A stretch of 64,000 nt of DNA from Putridiphycobacter sp965230485 (lineage in GTDB: Bacteria > Bacteroidota > Bacteroidia > Flavobacteriales_D > Crocinitomicaceae), in NCBI GenBank assembly GCA_965230485.1, contig CBDDLA010000001.1, forward strand, positions 1,178,001 through 1,242,000, read 5' to 3'. The translations under genes were made by a program, and so were the position numbers. The notes beneath the pieces were generated by a model, which was given only the letters and a program-made list of their open reading frames with translations, had not been told where the DNA came from and ran no database searches. Below, in pieces: positions 57,107 through 64,000 of this stretch (the stretch's first letter is position 1; every line of letters begins with the position of its first letter).

Positions 57107-57142
57107 TTATTACAAAAGTATCAGCTGATACTTTTGTAATAA
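57107..57142. repeat. 36-bp perfect palindrome between eno and the T9SS cargo gene
   Basis: TTATTACAAAAGTATCAG (57107-57124) is followed directly by its exact reverse complement (57125-57142) with no spacer. It lies 33 bases beyond the eno stop and 13 bases before the cargo ATG. Neither strand has a T run after the stem (A-rich sequence follows on both), so it is not a standard terminator. It may be an operator or a 5'-leader hairpin. Confidence 0.9.
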
Positions 57143-57175
57143 TATGAAAAAAAAATAAAGAATTAAGCCAGTTTA

Positions 57176-58459
57176 CTATAGAAACTTAAAATTTTTTCCT
57201 GGATAGTAAGCCATAGTTCCTAGTTCTTGTTCTATTCTAAGTAACTGATTATACTTCGCTACTCTATCTGATCTGGAAGCCGACCCTGTTTTAATTTGAC
57301 CAGTATTGAGGGCAACCGCAAGATCTGCAATAATAGAATCTTCAGTTTCCCCACTTCTATGACTCATCACAGAAGTATAACTATTTTTAGTTGCTAAATT
57401 TACAGCATCAATAGTTTCTGACAAGGATCCAATTTGATTAACTTTCACTAAAATTGAGTTTGCAATGTTATTTTGAATGCCATGCGCTAATCTCTGGGTA
57501 TTAGTCACAAATAAATCGTCTCCTACAATTTGAGTACGTTGTCCTATAGCCATTGTTAATGATTTCCAACCATCCCAATCATCTTCTGCTAAGCCGTCTT
57601 CGATTGAAACAATAGGATACTTTTTTGTCCAATCCATCCAAAAGTCAACCATTTCTGCAGCAGTTCTTTCATCTCCAGTAGACTCAAAAATATACTTATT
57701 ATTTTCAGCATTATAAAATTCAGAAGAAGCGGCATCTAAAGCAATGAAAACATCTTCACCTGGCTTGTAGCCAGCTTTTTCAATCGCCTCAAGTACAACT
57801 TCAATAGCTTCCTCATTAGACCCTAAATTTGGAGCAAACCCTCCTTCATCTCCAACATTTGTACTGTGACCCTTCGATTTTAACACCGACTTCAATGTGT
57901 GAAATATCTCTGTCCCCATTTGCAAACCATGAGAAAAGCTATTTGCCCCAAATGGCATTACCATAAATTCTTGTATGTCAATTTTGTTATCAGCATGTGA
58001 TCCACCATTTAGTATATTCATCATGGGAACCGGTAAAGTATTTGCACCAATTCCCCCAACATAACGGTATAAAGGCATTCCTGAATCAACTGATGCAGCT
58101 TTTGCAATAGCTAATGATACACCAAGTATTGCATTCGCACCCAGCTTGCTTTTATTAGCTGTTCCATCAATACTTAACAGATAGTTATCTAAGGCACCCT
58201 GATCGTATATATACTGACCGTTAAGTGCTTCATTTATGACGGTATTTATATTATTTACAGCATTCAATACACCTTTCCCATGATAAACTCCTTTATCATT
58301 ATCTCTTAATTCAACTGCTTCGTGTACTCCAGTAGAAGCTCCTGAAGGAACTGCAGCACGACCCATTGCACCCGAATTTGTATATACATCTACTTCAACT
58401 GTAGGGTTTCCTCTAGAATCAAGTATTTGACGTGCAACAATGTTAGATATAAAACTCAT
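57176..58459 (-). CDS. eno: enolase
   Basis: 427 residues, normal length. The glycolytic enzyme converts 2-phosphoglycerate to phosphoenolpyruvate. Signature motifs are intact: ARQILDSRGNPTVEVDV, SGASTGVHEA, GDEGGFAPNL, SIEDGLAEDDWDGW, LVKVNQIGSLSET and the enolase signature around MSHRSGETED. Mg-binding Asp and Glu residues are present. It follows carA by 42 bases in the same direction, an order I recall in other Flavobacteriales. Confidence 0.98.
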   Translation of the reverse strand: MSFISNIVARQILDSRGNPTVEVDVYTNSGAMGRAAVPSGASTGVHEAVELRDNDKGVYHGKGVLNAVNNINTVINEALNGQYIYDQGALDNYLLSIDGTANKSKLGANAILGVSLAIAKAASVDSGMPLYRYVGGIGANTLPVPMMNILNGGSHADNKIDIQEFMVMPFGANSFSHGLQMGTEIFHTLKSVLKSKGHSTNVGDEGGFAPNLGSNEEAIEVVLEAIEKAGYKPGEDVFIALDAASSEFYNAENNKYIFESTGDERTAAEMVDFWMDWTKKYPIVSIEDGLAEDDWDGWKSLTMAIGQRTQIVGDDLFVTNTQRLAHGIQNNIANSILVKVNQIGSLSETIDAVNLATKNSYTSVMSHRSGETEDSIIADLAVALNTGQIKTGSASRSDRVAKYNQLLRIEQELGTMAYYPGKNFKFL

Positions 58460-58501
58460 AATAGTAAATAGTAATATTTAAATATAAATTAGGATTAATT
58501 C

Positions 58502-59593
58502 TTATTGCATGTTTTCAATGAACTGATCAAAAAGATATCTTGAATCGTGAGGGCCAGCAGAAGCTTCTGGATGATACTGTACAGAAAACACCTTCTTATC
58601 TTTTAGCGAAATACCTGCGACAGTGCCATCATTCAAATGAATATGAGTCATTTCAATATGCTCACTATTATCAATAGAATCTTTAGAAACAACAAAACCA
58701 TGATTTTGCGTGGTAATTTCACCCTTTCCGGTAATGAGATTTTTTATTGGGTGATTAATACCTCTGTGTCCATTATGCATTTTTTCGGTTGATAGCCCTT
58801 GACTTAATGCGAGTATTTGATGCCCAAGACAAATTCCAAAAATCGGAATTCCGCTCTCAACCATCTCCTTGACATTACTAATGACTTCCTTCATTACAGA
58901 TGGATCTCCAGGGCCATTCGACAACATAATTCCGTTTGGATTAAAAGCTTTGAGGTCATCTAGAGTTGATGACATTGGAAATACCTTAACGCAACACCCT
59001 CTATCAACCAGGTTAGATATAATGCTCTTTTTAACACCAATATCTAACAATGCAACTCTATATCTTGCAGTCTCCTCTTCTCCCACTATATACGATTCTT
59101 TTGTAGATACCTTTGAAGATAATTCCAAGCCTTCCATTGATGGCACTTTACTCAGCATATCTTTTAATTTAGCCTCATCAAACTCCTCAGACGAAATGAT
59201 ACAGTTTTGAGCACCTCTATCTCTTATGATTCGAACTAATGCTCTCGTGTCAATATCAGATATGCCAACTACTCCATCCTTTTCCATATTATTTTGCAGA
59301 GAGTCATAAGCTGCATCTCTAGAAAACATGCTTGAAAACTTTTTAGTAACTAAACCAGCTATCTTCATAGAATCTGATTCATTTTCGTCTTTATGCACAC
59401 CGTAATTACCAATATGTGGACTAGCCATTGTTAATATTTGTCCTACATATGAAGGGTCTGAAAAAACTTCCTGGTAACCCGTCATTCCAGTATTAAAGGC
59501 TATTTCACCTGTTGTGGTTCCAATTTTCCCGATAGCGTTTCCCTTGAAAACAGTGCCATCACTTAGCATTAAAATTGCTGATGTAGTTGACAT
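58502..59593 (-). CDS. carA: carbamoyl-phosphate synthase small subunit
   Basis: 363 residues. The subunit releases ammonia from glutamine for carbamoyl phosphate, used for arginine and pyrimidines. The N-terminal CPSase domain (GEIAFNTGMTGYQEVFSDPSY) is followed by a class I glutaminase with nucleophile Cys255 (FGICLGHQILA) and the His/Glu pair in VQYHPEAS. carB is not adjacent. A -7 box lies just upstream, after the terminator that closes the ribosomal-protein operon. Confidence 0.97.
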   Translation of the reverse strand: MSTTSAILMLSDGTVFKGNAIGKIGTTTGEIAFNTGMTGYQEVFSDPSYVGQILTMASPHIGNYGVHKDENESDSMKIAGLVTKKFSSMFSRDAAYDSLQNNMEKDGVVGISDIDTRALVRIIRDRGAQNCIISSEEFDEAKLKDMLSKVPSMEGLELSSKVSTKESYIVGEEETARYRVALLDIGVKKSIISNLVDRGCCVKVFPMSSTLDDLKAFNPNGIMLSNGPGDPSVMKEVISNVKEMVESGIPIFGICLGHQILALSQGLSTEKMHNGHRGINHPIKNLITGKGEITTQNHGFVVSKDSIDNSEHIEMTHIHLNDGTVAGISLKDKKVFSVQYHPEASAGPHDSRYLFDQFIENMQ

Positions 59594-59606
59594 AAAAATT
59601 TATTTA

Positions 59607-59614
59607 CAAAGTTA
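59607..59614 (-). promoter_or_regulatory. -7 promoter box of carA-eno
   Basis: The minus strand reads TAACTTTG, an exact TAnnTTTG match, 13 bases before the carA ATG and after the rplQ terminator. A -33 TTG is not evident. Confidence 0.5.
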
Positions 59615-59662
59615 AAATAAGCTTACTAAAAATGCTTTAATGTTTATAATTTGTTGATATAT

Positions 59663-59695
59663 AAAAAAGGGGATAATGAAATCATTATCCCCTTT
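59663..59695 (-). terminator. terminator of the alpha ribosomal-protein operon
   Basis: AAAGGGGATAATGA (59666-59679) pairs perfectly with TCATTATCCCCTTT (59682-59695). On the minus strand, the T run TTTTTTAT follows the stem. It lies 23 bases after the rplQ stop and separates the operon from carA. Confidence 0.85.
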
Positions 59696-59718
59696 AAAAA
59701 ATTCTACAGAAATTTATT

Positions 59719-60180
59719 TTACTCTTCTTCAGCTTTTGCTACAGTAGGAGCAGACTTTGCTTTAGATCCACCACCTCTACGTGAACGTCTAGTTTTCTTT
59801 GGTGCGTTAGCGCCATAAATTTCATTGAAATCCACTAATTCTATTAAGCACATTTCCGCATTATCACCTAATCGATTCCCTGTTCTAATAATTCTGGTGT
59901 ATCCACCTGGACGATCAGCAATCTTTGGAGCTACCTCTCTAAAAAGCTCAGTGACAGCATACTTGTCCTTTAAATACCTAAAAGCCGTTCTTCTATTGTG
60001 TGTGGAATCAGTTTTAGACTTAGTTAAAATCGGTTCAATAAAAACTCTTAACGCCTTTGCCTTTGCAACAGTTGTATTAATCTTTTTATGCTCAATTAAT
60101 GAACATGCCATGTTTGAAAGCATTGCTTTTCTATGAGCAACTTTTCTTCCAAGGTGGTTAAATTTTTTACCGTGTCTCAT
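59719..60180 (-). CDS. rplQ: 50S ribosomal protein L17
   Basis: 153 residues. The L17 core (MRHGKKFNHLGRKVAHRKAM; YTRIIRTGNRLGDNAEMCLIEL) is about 115-120 residues and is followed by a Lys/Arg/Ala-rich tail of about 30 residues (RRSRRGGGSKAK then acidic EEE), a Bacteroidota-style extension. It lies behind rpoA as usual, but the gap of 155 bases contains a terminator-like hairpin. Confidence 0.97.
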   Translation of the reverse strand: MRHGKKFNHLGRKVAHRKAMLSNMACSLIEHKKINTTVAKAKALRVFIEPILTKSKTDSTHNRRTAFRYLKDKYAVTELFREVAPKIADRPGGYTRIIRTGNRLGDNAEMCLIELVDFNEIYGANAPKKTRRSRRGGGSKAKSAPTVAKAEEE

Positions 60181-60288
60181 TTTCTTTTCTTTTTTTGACC
60201 TTTGAGCCTACTGTAGTACTCAGAGGTTGTTTATTATTGCTTTACCTTAATTGTTATATTTAATTCCCTCACAAGGATTTTAGGAAAT

Positions 60289-60323
60289 AAAAGGACACTT
60301 TGTTTGCGTTCAGTGTCCCTTTT
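60289..60323 (-). terminator. terminator-like hairpin between rpoA and rplQ
   Basis: AAAAGGACACT (60289-60299) and AGTGTCC-C-TTTT (60312-60323, one bulged C) form an 11-bp stem with a 12-base loop. On the minus strand the 3' arm is followed by TTTTATTTCC. It lies inside the operon, 12 bases after the rpoA stop, so it may act as a partial terminator or a processing site. Confidence 0.55.
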
Positions 60324-60335
60324 TTTATATTATAA

Positions 60336-61328
60336 TTACTCTTTATCTAATTTATATTTAGATACATTCATTCCAAAAGCTAAGCCTTTTGCTTCTACTA
60401 AATCTTCTAATTCAGTTAACGATTTTTTACCGAAGTTTCTAAACTTCAATAAGTCATTTTTATTAAATGACACTAAATCTCCTAAAGTTTCAACATCAGC
60501 TGCTTTTAAACAATTTAACGCTCTTACCGAAAGATCTAAGTCAACTAATTTAGATTTTAAAAGTTGGCGCATGTGTAATGACGTTTCATCAAATTCTTCA
60601 GTTTCTGATTTAATTTCAGAATCTAAAGTAATTCTTTCATCACTAAACAACATAAAGTGATGAATTAAAATTTTTGCAGCTTCTTGTAATGCATCTTTCG
60701 GAGAAATCGACCCATCAGTTGTAATATCTAAAACTAATTTTTCGTAATCCGTTTTTTGCTCTACCCTGTAATTTTCGATTGCATACTTTACATTCTTAAT
60801 TGGTGTAAAAATAGAATCGATTGCTACAGTTCCAATTGGTGCATTTGTAGACTTGTTCTCTTCAGCTGGTAGATAACCACGTCCCTTAATTACTTCAAGC
60901 TCCATGTTTATCTTAACACTTTTATCCATTCTACAAATCACTAAGTCTGGATTTAGGACTTGAAAAGCAGTTGCGAACTTACCTAAGTCTCCCGCAGTTA
61001 ATGTATCTTGACCTGATACCGAAACTGTAATCTTTTCAGAATCTGTGTCTTCAATCTGTTGCTTAAAACGCACTTGTTTTAAGTTCAAGATGATTTCAGT
61101 CACATCATCAACCACTCCTTTAATCGTCGAAAACTCGTGATCAACTCCTTCAATCTTTACAGAAGAAATTGCATAACCTTCAAGAGATGATAATAAAATT
61201 CTTCTTAAAGAGTTACCAACTGTAATACCATATCCAGGTTCAAGTGGTCTAAATTCGAACTGACCTTGAAAATCGTCAGATTCTATCATTATTACCTTAT
61301 CAGGTTTTTGAAAATCTAAAATCGCCAT
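60336..61328 (-). CDS. rpoA: DNA-directed RNA polymerase subunit alpha
   Basis: 330 residues, normal length. The N-terminal domain forms the alpha dimer and assembles beta and beta' (FRPLEPGYGITVGNSLRRILLSSLEGYAI, KGRGYLPAEENK). The C-terminal domain has the helix-hairpin-helix DNA-contact segment (LDLSVRALNCLKAADVETLGDLV, LLKFRNFGKKSLTELEDLV). It follows rpsD by 137 bases in the alpha operon; I saw no clear signal in that gap. Confidence 0.99.
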   Translation of the reverse strand: MAILDFQKPDKVIMIESDDFQGQFEFRPLEPGYGITVGNSLRRILLSSLEGYAISSVKIEGVDHEFSTIKGVVDDVTEIILNLKQVRFKQQIEDTDSEKITVSVSGQDTLTAGDLGKFATAFQVLNPDLVICRMDKSVKINMELEVIKGRGYLPAEENKSTNAPIGTVAIDSIFTPIKNVKYAIENYRVEQKTDYEKLVLDITTDGSISPKDALQEAAKILIHHFMLFSDERITLDSEIKSETEEFDETSLHMRQLLKSKLVDLDLSVRALNCLKAADVETLGDLVSFNKNDLLKFRNFGKKSLTELEDLVEAKGLAFGMNVSKYKLDKE

Positions 61329-61465
61329 GTATTTATCTTCGTTTTAATTGTTTGATAGTTGCGCGGTTTAAAAACTTGAAGATGCTGCTAATAAACCCTT
61401 TGGCTACCAACCAATATGTTAAATTTATATATTAATTTCCTTTAGCTATAGCTTTAAAACGCTAA

Positions 61466-62071
61466 TTACTTAGAATAAAGTTCTACAATTAATTGTTCCT
61501 TAATGTTTTCAGGAATCATTTCTCTTGTAGGATTTGCTAAAAATTTGCCTTCCATAGATTGGTTGTTCCAATCTAACCAGTCGAATTTTTGATCATGTCC
61601 TGATAAAGAGTTAGAAATAACTTCAAGCGATTTAGACTTTTCCCTAACTCCGACAATATCACCTTCCTTTAACTGATATGATGGAATATTTACTAAACTG
61701 CCATTAACAGTAATATGTCTGTGCGTTACCAATTGTCTTGCACCTCTTCTCGTATTAGATAATCCTAATCTGAAAACAGTATTATCCAATCTAGATTCAC
61801 ATAAGCTTAATAATAACTCACCAGTAATTCCCTTCATTCTTGACGCTTTCTTGAACAAATTAGAGAATTGCTTCTCTAAAATACCATAAGTATATTTTGC
61901 TTTCTGCTTCTCCAATAACTGAATTGCATATTCTGATTGTTTTCCTCTTCTTTTATTAGGACCATGCTGTCCTGGAGGGTAGTTTTTTCTTTCTAATGCC
62001 TTATCAGCACCAAAAATAGGCTCTCTAAATCTTCTTGCTATTTTTGATTTTGGTCCCGTGTATCTTGCCAT
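61466..62071 (-). CDS. rpsD: 30S ribosomal protein S4
   Basis: 201 residues. S4 nucleates the 5' domain of 16S rRNA. It has the N-terminal MARYTGPKSKIARRFREPIFG, the S4 domain RLDNTVFRLGLSNTRRGARQLVTHRHITVNG and the C-terminal LIVELYSK. It is a form without the N-terminal Cys4 zinc site. It is followed by rpoA and preceded by rpsK (67-base gap). Confidence 0.99.
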   Translation of the reverse strand: MARYTGPKSKIARRFREPIFGADKALERKNYPPGQHGPNKRRGKQSEYAIQLLEKQKAKYTYGILEKQFSNLFKKASRMKGITGELLLSLCESRLDNTVFRLGLSNTRRGARQLVTHRHITVNGSLVNIPSYQLKEGDIVGVREKSKSLEVISNSLSGHDQKFDWLDWNNQSMEGKFLANPTREMIPENIKEQLIVELYSK

Positions 62072-62138
62072 TTCTGTTTGTTTTTAGATCTGTGGTCGAT
62101 TTTTCAGTCAACCAATGGTCTTATTTATTAATTTAAAA

Positions 62139-62525
62139 TTATACTCTTCTTCTTTTTGGAGGTCTACATCCATTATGTGGTATTGGAGTCACATCTATAA
62201 TTTCAGTGACTTCAATTCCGTTATTATGTAGAGTTCTGATTGCAGATTCTCTTCCAGATCCAGGTCCTTTTACAAACACTTTCACCTTTCTTAGACCTAA
62301 TTCTCTAGCTTCACTTCCACAGTCTTCTGCAGCCATTTGGGCGGCATATGGTGTGTTTTTTTTCGATCCTCTAAATCCCATTTTACCAGCTGAAGACCAA
62401 GAAATAACCTGACCAGTATTGGTAGTTAATGAAATGATTATATTATTAAAAGAAGCATGTATGTGAGCTTGACCTACGGCCTCTACTTTCACATTCTTTT
62501 TTTTGACTTTAGTTGACTTTGCCAT
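62139..62525 (-). CDS. rpsK: 30S ribosomal protein S11
   Basis: 128 residues. S11 forms the platform of the small subunit near the Shine-Dalgarno cleft. It shows AHIHASFNNIIISLTTNTGQ, WSSAGKMGFRGSKKNTPYAAQ and the C-terminal TPIPHNGCRPPKRRRV. In Bacteroidota the anti-Shine-Dalgarno of 16S rRNA is held back by bS18, bS6 and bS21; S11 is close by. It starts 16 bases after rpsM. Confidence 0.99.
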   Translation of the reverse strand: MAKSTKVKKKNVKVEAVGQAHIHASFNNIIISLTTNTGQVISWSSAGKMGFRGSKKNTPYAAQMAAEDCGSEARELGLRKVKVFVKGPGSGRESAIRTLHNNGIEVTEIIDVTPIPHNGCRPPKRRRV

Positions 62526-62541
62526 TACTTAATTAAATTAT

Positions 62542-62916
62542 TTATTTAACTGCTTTCTTTTTTCCAGCAACAGTTTTCTTTCTACCCTTTCTTGTTCGCG
62601 AGTTATTCTTTGTTCTTTGTCCTCTAAGTGGGAGTCCAGCTCTATGACGAATACCTCTATAACATCCAATATCCATTAAACGTTTAATGTTTAATTGAAT
62701 CTCAGAGCGCAATGCACCTTCTACTTTAATTTGTTCAACAGTTGTACGAATTTTGGATAATTGATCATCATTCCAATCTTGCACTTTAATATTCTCATCA
62801 ATACCATTTTCAGCTAATATCTTTTTAGCTGTACTTGAACCTATACCAAAAATATAAGTTAACCCGATTACCCCTCTTTTGTTTTTAGGTAAATCTATTC
62901 CTGCAATTCTAGCCAT
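62542..62916 (-). CDS. rpsM: 30S ribosomal protein S13
   Basis: 124 residues. S13 sits in the head of the small subunit and contacts the P-site tRNA and the large subunit. It shows MARIAGIDLPKNKRGVIGLT, YRGIRHRAGLPLRGQRTKNN and the basic C-terminus ARK-type (RTRKGRKKTVAGKKKA). It lies between rpmJ (10-base gap) and rpsK. Confidence 0.99.
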   Translation of the reverse strand: MARIAGIDLPKNKRGVIGLTYIFGIGSSTAKKILAENGIDENIKVQDWNDDQLSKIRTTVEQIKVEGALRSEIQLNIKRLMDIGCYRGIRHRAGLPLRGQRTKNNSRTRKGRKKTVAGKKKAVK

Positions 62917-62926
62917 AATAATATAA

Positions 62927-63043
62927 TTATCCTTGTCTTTGTTTAAATTTAGGGTTCTTCTTGTTTATCACATAAACTCTACCCTTTCGCTTCACAATCT
63001 TACAATCTTCTGATCGTTTTTTTACAGATGCTCTTACTTTCAT
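62927..63043 (-). CDS. rpmJ: 50S ribosomal protein L36 (zinc-free type)
   Basis: 38 residues from the ATG at 63043 to TAA at 62929-62927. The protein begins MKVRASVKKRSEDCKIVKRK and ends NPKFKQRQG. The usual Cys-Cys-Cys-His zinc site (positions 11, 14, 27 and 33) is reduced to Cys14; the others are Ser, Asn and Phe, so it is the C-minus type that needs no zinc. It lies between infA (9-base gap) and rpsM. The gene is short and easily missed. Confidence 0.96.
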   Translation of the reverse strand: MKVRASVKKRSEDCKIVKRKGRVYVINKKNPKFKQRQG

Positions 63044-63052
63044 TTCTTTAAA

Positions 63053-63271
63053 TTATTTATACCTGTAGGTAATTCGTCCTTTTGTTAAATCATATGGGGA
63101 CATTTCTAACTTTACTTTATCTCCTGGTAAAATTTTAATATAATGCATTCTCATTTTACCAGAAATGTGGGCGATAATTACATGTCCGTTCTGTAACTCT
63201 ACTTTGAACATAGCATTACCTAATGCTTCTAAAATTACGCCGTCTTGTTCTATTGATGCTTGTTTAGCCAT
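63053..63271 (-). CDS. infA: translation initiation factor IF-1
   Basis: 72 residues with the OB fold: SIEQDGVILEALGNAMFKVEL, then GHVIIAHISGKMRMHYIKILPGDKVKLEMSPYDLTKGRITYRYK. IF-1 blocks the A site of the 30S subunit during initiation. The gene starts 5 bases after secY and leads rpmJ-rpsM-rpsK, an order shared with many bacteria. Confidence 0.99.
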   Translation of the reverse strand: MAKQASIEQDGVILEALGNAMFKVELQNGHVIIAHISGKMRMHYIKILPGDKVKLEMSPYDLTKGRITYRYK

Positions 63272-63276
63272 AAAAA

Positions 63277-64000
63277 TTAAATAGACATTTCGTTCATTCC
63301 TCTTCTACCACGTATTTTTCCACCTTCCATCAATCCATCATAATGTTGGTTCATTAAATAGGTCTCAATTTGCTGCAATGTATCAAGCACAACCCCTACC
63401 ATAATTAAGATAGATGTTCCACCCATAAACATAGAAAAACTTTCACCAATTCCTGCTAAATAGGCGAAAGCTGGAATAATGGCAATAATCGCTAAGAATA
63501 TTGATCCTGGTAAAGTAATACGAGATACGATATCATCAATTCTATTGGCCGTATCGGTTCCTGGTTTTACACCAGGTATAAAACCACCATTTCGTTTTAA
63601 ATCATCAGCAATTTGCTTTGGGTTTACGGTAATAGCAGTATAGAAGTAAGTAAACACCATAATTAAAATGGCAAACACTAAATTGTAAGGCCAAGACCAC
63701 ATGTCACTTAAACCTGCTAAAAAACTATTATTTGTTGAAATGTTCATCATTAGTGGCACAGACATAATTGCTTGCGCAAAAATGATTGGCATTACACCCG
63801 AAGCATTTACTTTTAGAGGTATATAACTTCTAGCTGACTGCTCAGTAGCAGATCCCCCTGCAATTCTTTTAGCATAATTCACTGGTAATCTTCGTACGCC
63901 TTGAACAATTAATACGGTAACCATAATTATAGCGAAGAATGCTATTAATTTTAAAATCTGAACATAAATGGCGTCAGGTGAAGTTACAAATTCAGCTGTA
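63277..64000 (-). CDS. secY: preprotein translocase subunit SecY (C-terminal part, cut by window edge)
   Basis: 240 residues are visible; the reading frame continues through the window end and the start is outside. The visible part carries VQGVRRLPVNYAKRI, the loop SYIPLKVNASGVMPIIFAQAIM, ADDLKRNGGFIPGVKPGT and the end QIETYLMNQHYDGLMEGG, covering the later helices and cytoplasmic loops C4-C6 of the channel. SecY with SecE and SecG forms the Sec pore; secG is in this window at 13931. It is the last gene of the spc-type block before infA. Confidence 0.97.
   Translation of the reverse strand, partial: TAEFVTSPDAIYVQILKLIAFFAIIMVTVLIVQGVRRLPVNYAKRIAGGSATEQSARSYIPLKVNASGVMPIIFAQAIMSVPLMMNISTNNSFLAGLSDMWSWPYNLVFAILIMVFTYFYTAITVNPKQIADDLKRNGGFIPGVKPGTDTANRIDDIVSRITLPGSIFLAIIAIIPAFAYLAGIGESFSMFMGGTSILIMVGVVLDTLQQIETYLMNQHYDGLMEGGKIRGRRGMNEMSI

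Noticed and set aside
61329..61465. Possible S4-binding leader between rpsD and rpoA
   Set aside because: The 137-base gap has no stable pseudoknot or long stem that I could find.
63277..63924. SecY starting at an internal Met at 63924
   Set aside because: The frame continues upstream to the window end with typical SecY helix sequence (KLIAFFAIIMVTVLIVQ), so the gene is simply cut by the window.

Overview
The window is AT-rich chromosomal DNA from a member of the Bacteroidota, most likely order Flavobacteriales. The evidence is a type IX secretion (T9SS)/gliding operon (gldN, gldM, gldL, gldK and a PorP/SprF-like gene), many proteins with the two known T9SS C-terminal signals, promoter boxes of the Bacteroidota type (TAnnTTTG), few purine-rich ribosome binding sites, and the gene order secY-infA-rpmJ-rpsM-rpsK-rpsD-rpoA-rplQ followed by carA and eno. 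I could not assign a genus. There is no insertion sequence, prophage, CRISPR array, tRNA or rRNA. The genes are intact except for gldN and secY, which are cut by the window ends. No stretch without a gene exceeds about 210 bases.

Layout: 1-5.7 kb (minus) is the T9SS core: outer-membrane PorP/SprF-like protein, lipoprotein GldK, motor pair GldL/GldM and the start of GldN. 5.8-9.4 kb (minus) holds an arginase-fold protein with altered metal ligands and topA. 9.6-14.2 kb (plus) is miaB, a sigma-54-type activator without receiver domain, lptE, an acidic TPR-like protein and secG, ending at a strong terminator, followed by groES-groEL (14.4-16.3 kb). 16.5-17.4 kb has a cupin and a MORN-like lipoprotein. 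17.4-23.6 kb (minus) is an operon of a LuxE-like enzyme, ppk1, ppx, vanW-like and an mscS-family channel gene. 23.6-25.9 kb (plus) has a lipoprotein and an overlapping rimK/aspartoacylase-like pair. 26-35.5 kb has a DUF1508 protein, a CotH-like lipoprotein, a polysaccharide deacetylase, a TPR lipoprotein, def, a PhoX-like lipoprotein coupled to a lone ABC ATPase, a LytS/LytTR two-component pair and ychF.

35.6-42.2 kb (minus) is a small secreted protein gene followed by two very large tandem paralogous adhesin-like genes with the gliding-motility (CHU_C, type B) C-terminal domain. A thiolase gene (plus) follows. 43.7-50.1 kb (minus) has two tandem paralogous sortilin/BNR-propeller proteins with type A sorting domains, each closed by its own terminator. 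50.2-54.1 kb (minus) is spoIIE-type phosphatase, truA, an outer-membrane barrel and lipA. A YfcE-like phosphoesterase and a further T9SS cargo gene converge at 54.75 kb. The remaining sequence is eno, carA and the alpha ribosomal-protein operon.

The strongest theme is T9SS: the machine and five probable cargo proteins lie within one 64 kb stretch. I saw no clearly new multi-gene system. The observations I rate highest are a 36-bp perfect palindrome 13 bp before a T9SS cargo start codon, the metal-ligand-altered arginase homologue behind the T9SS operon, repeated TGTCA/TGGCA inverted repeats at the miaB and groES control regions, the orphan PhoX-ABC ATPase couple, and the small secreted protein that leads the adhesin operon.
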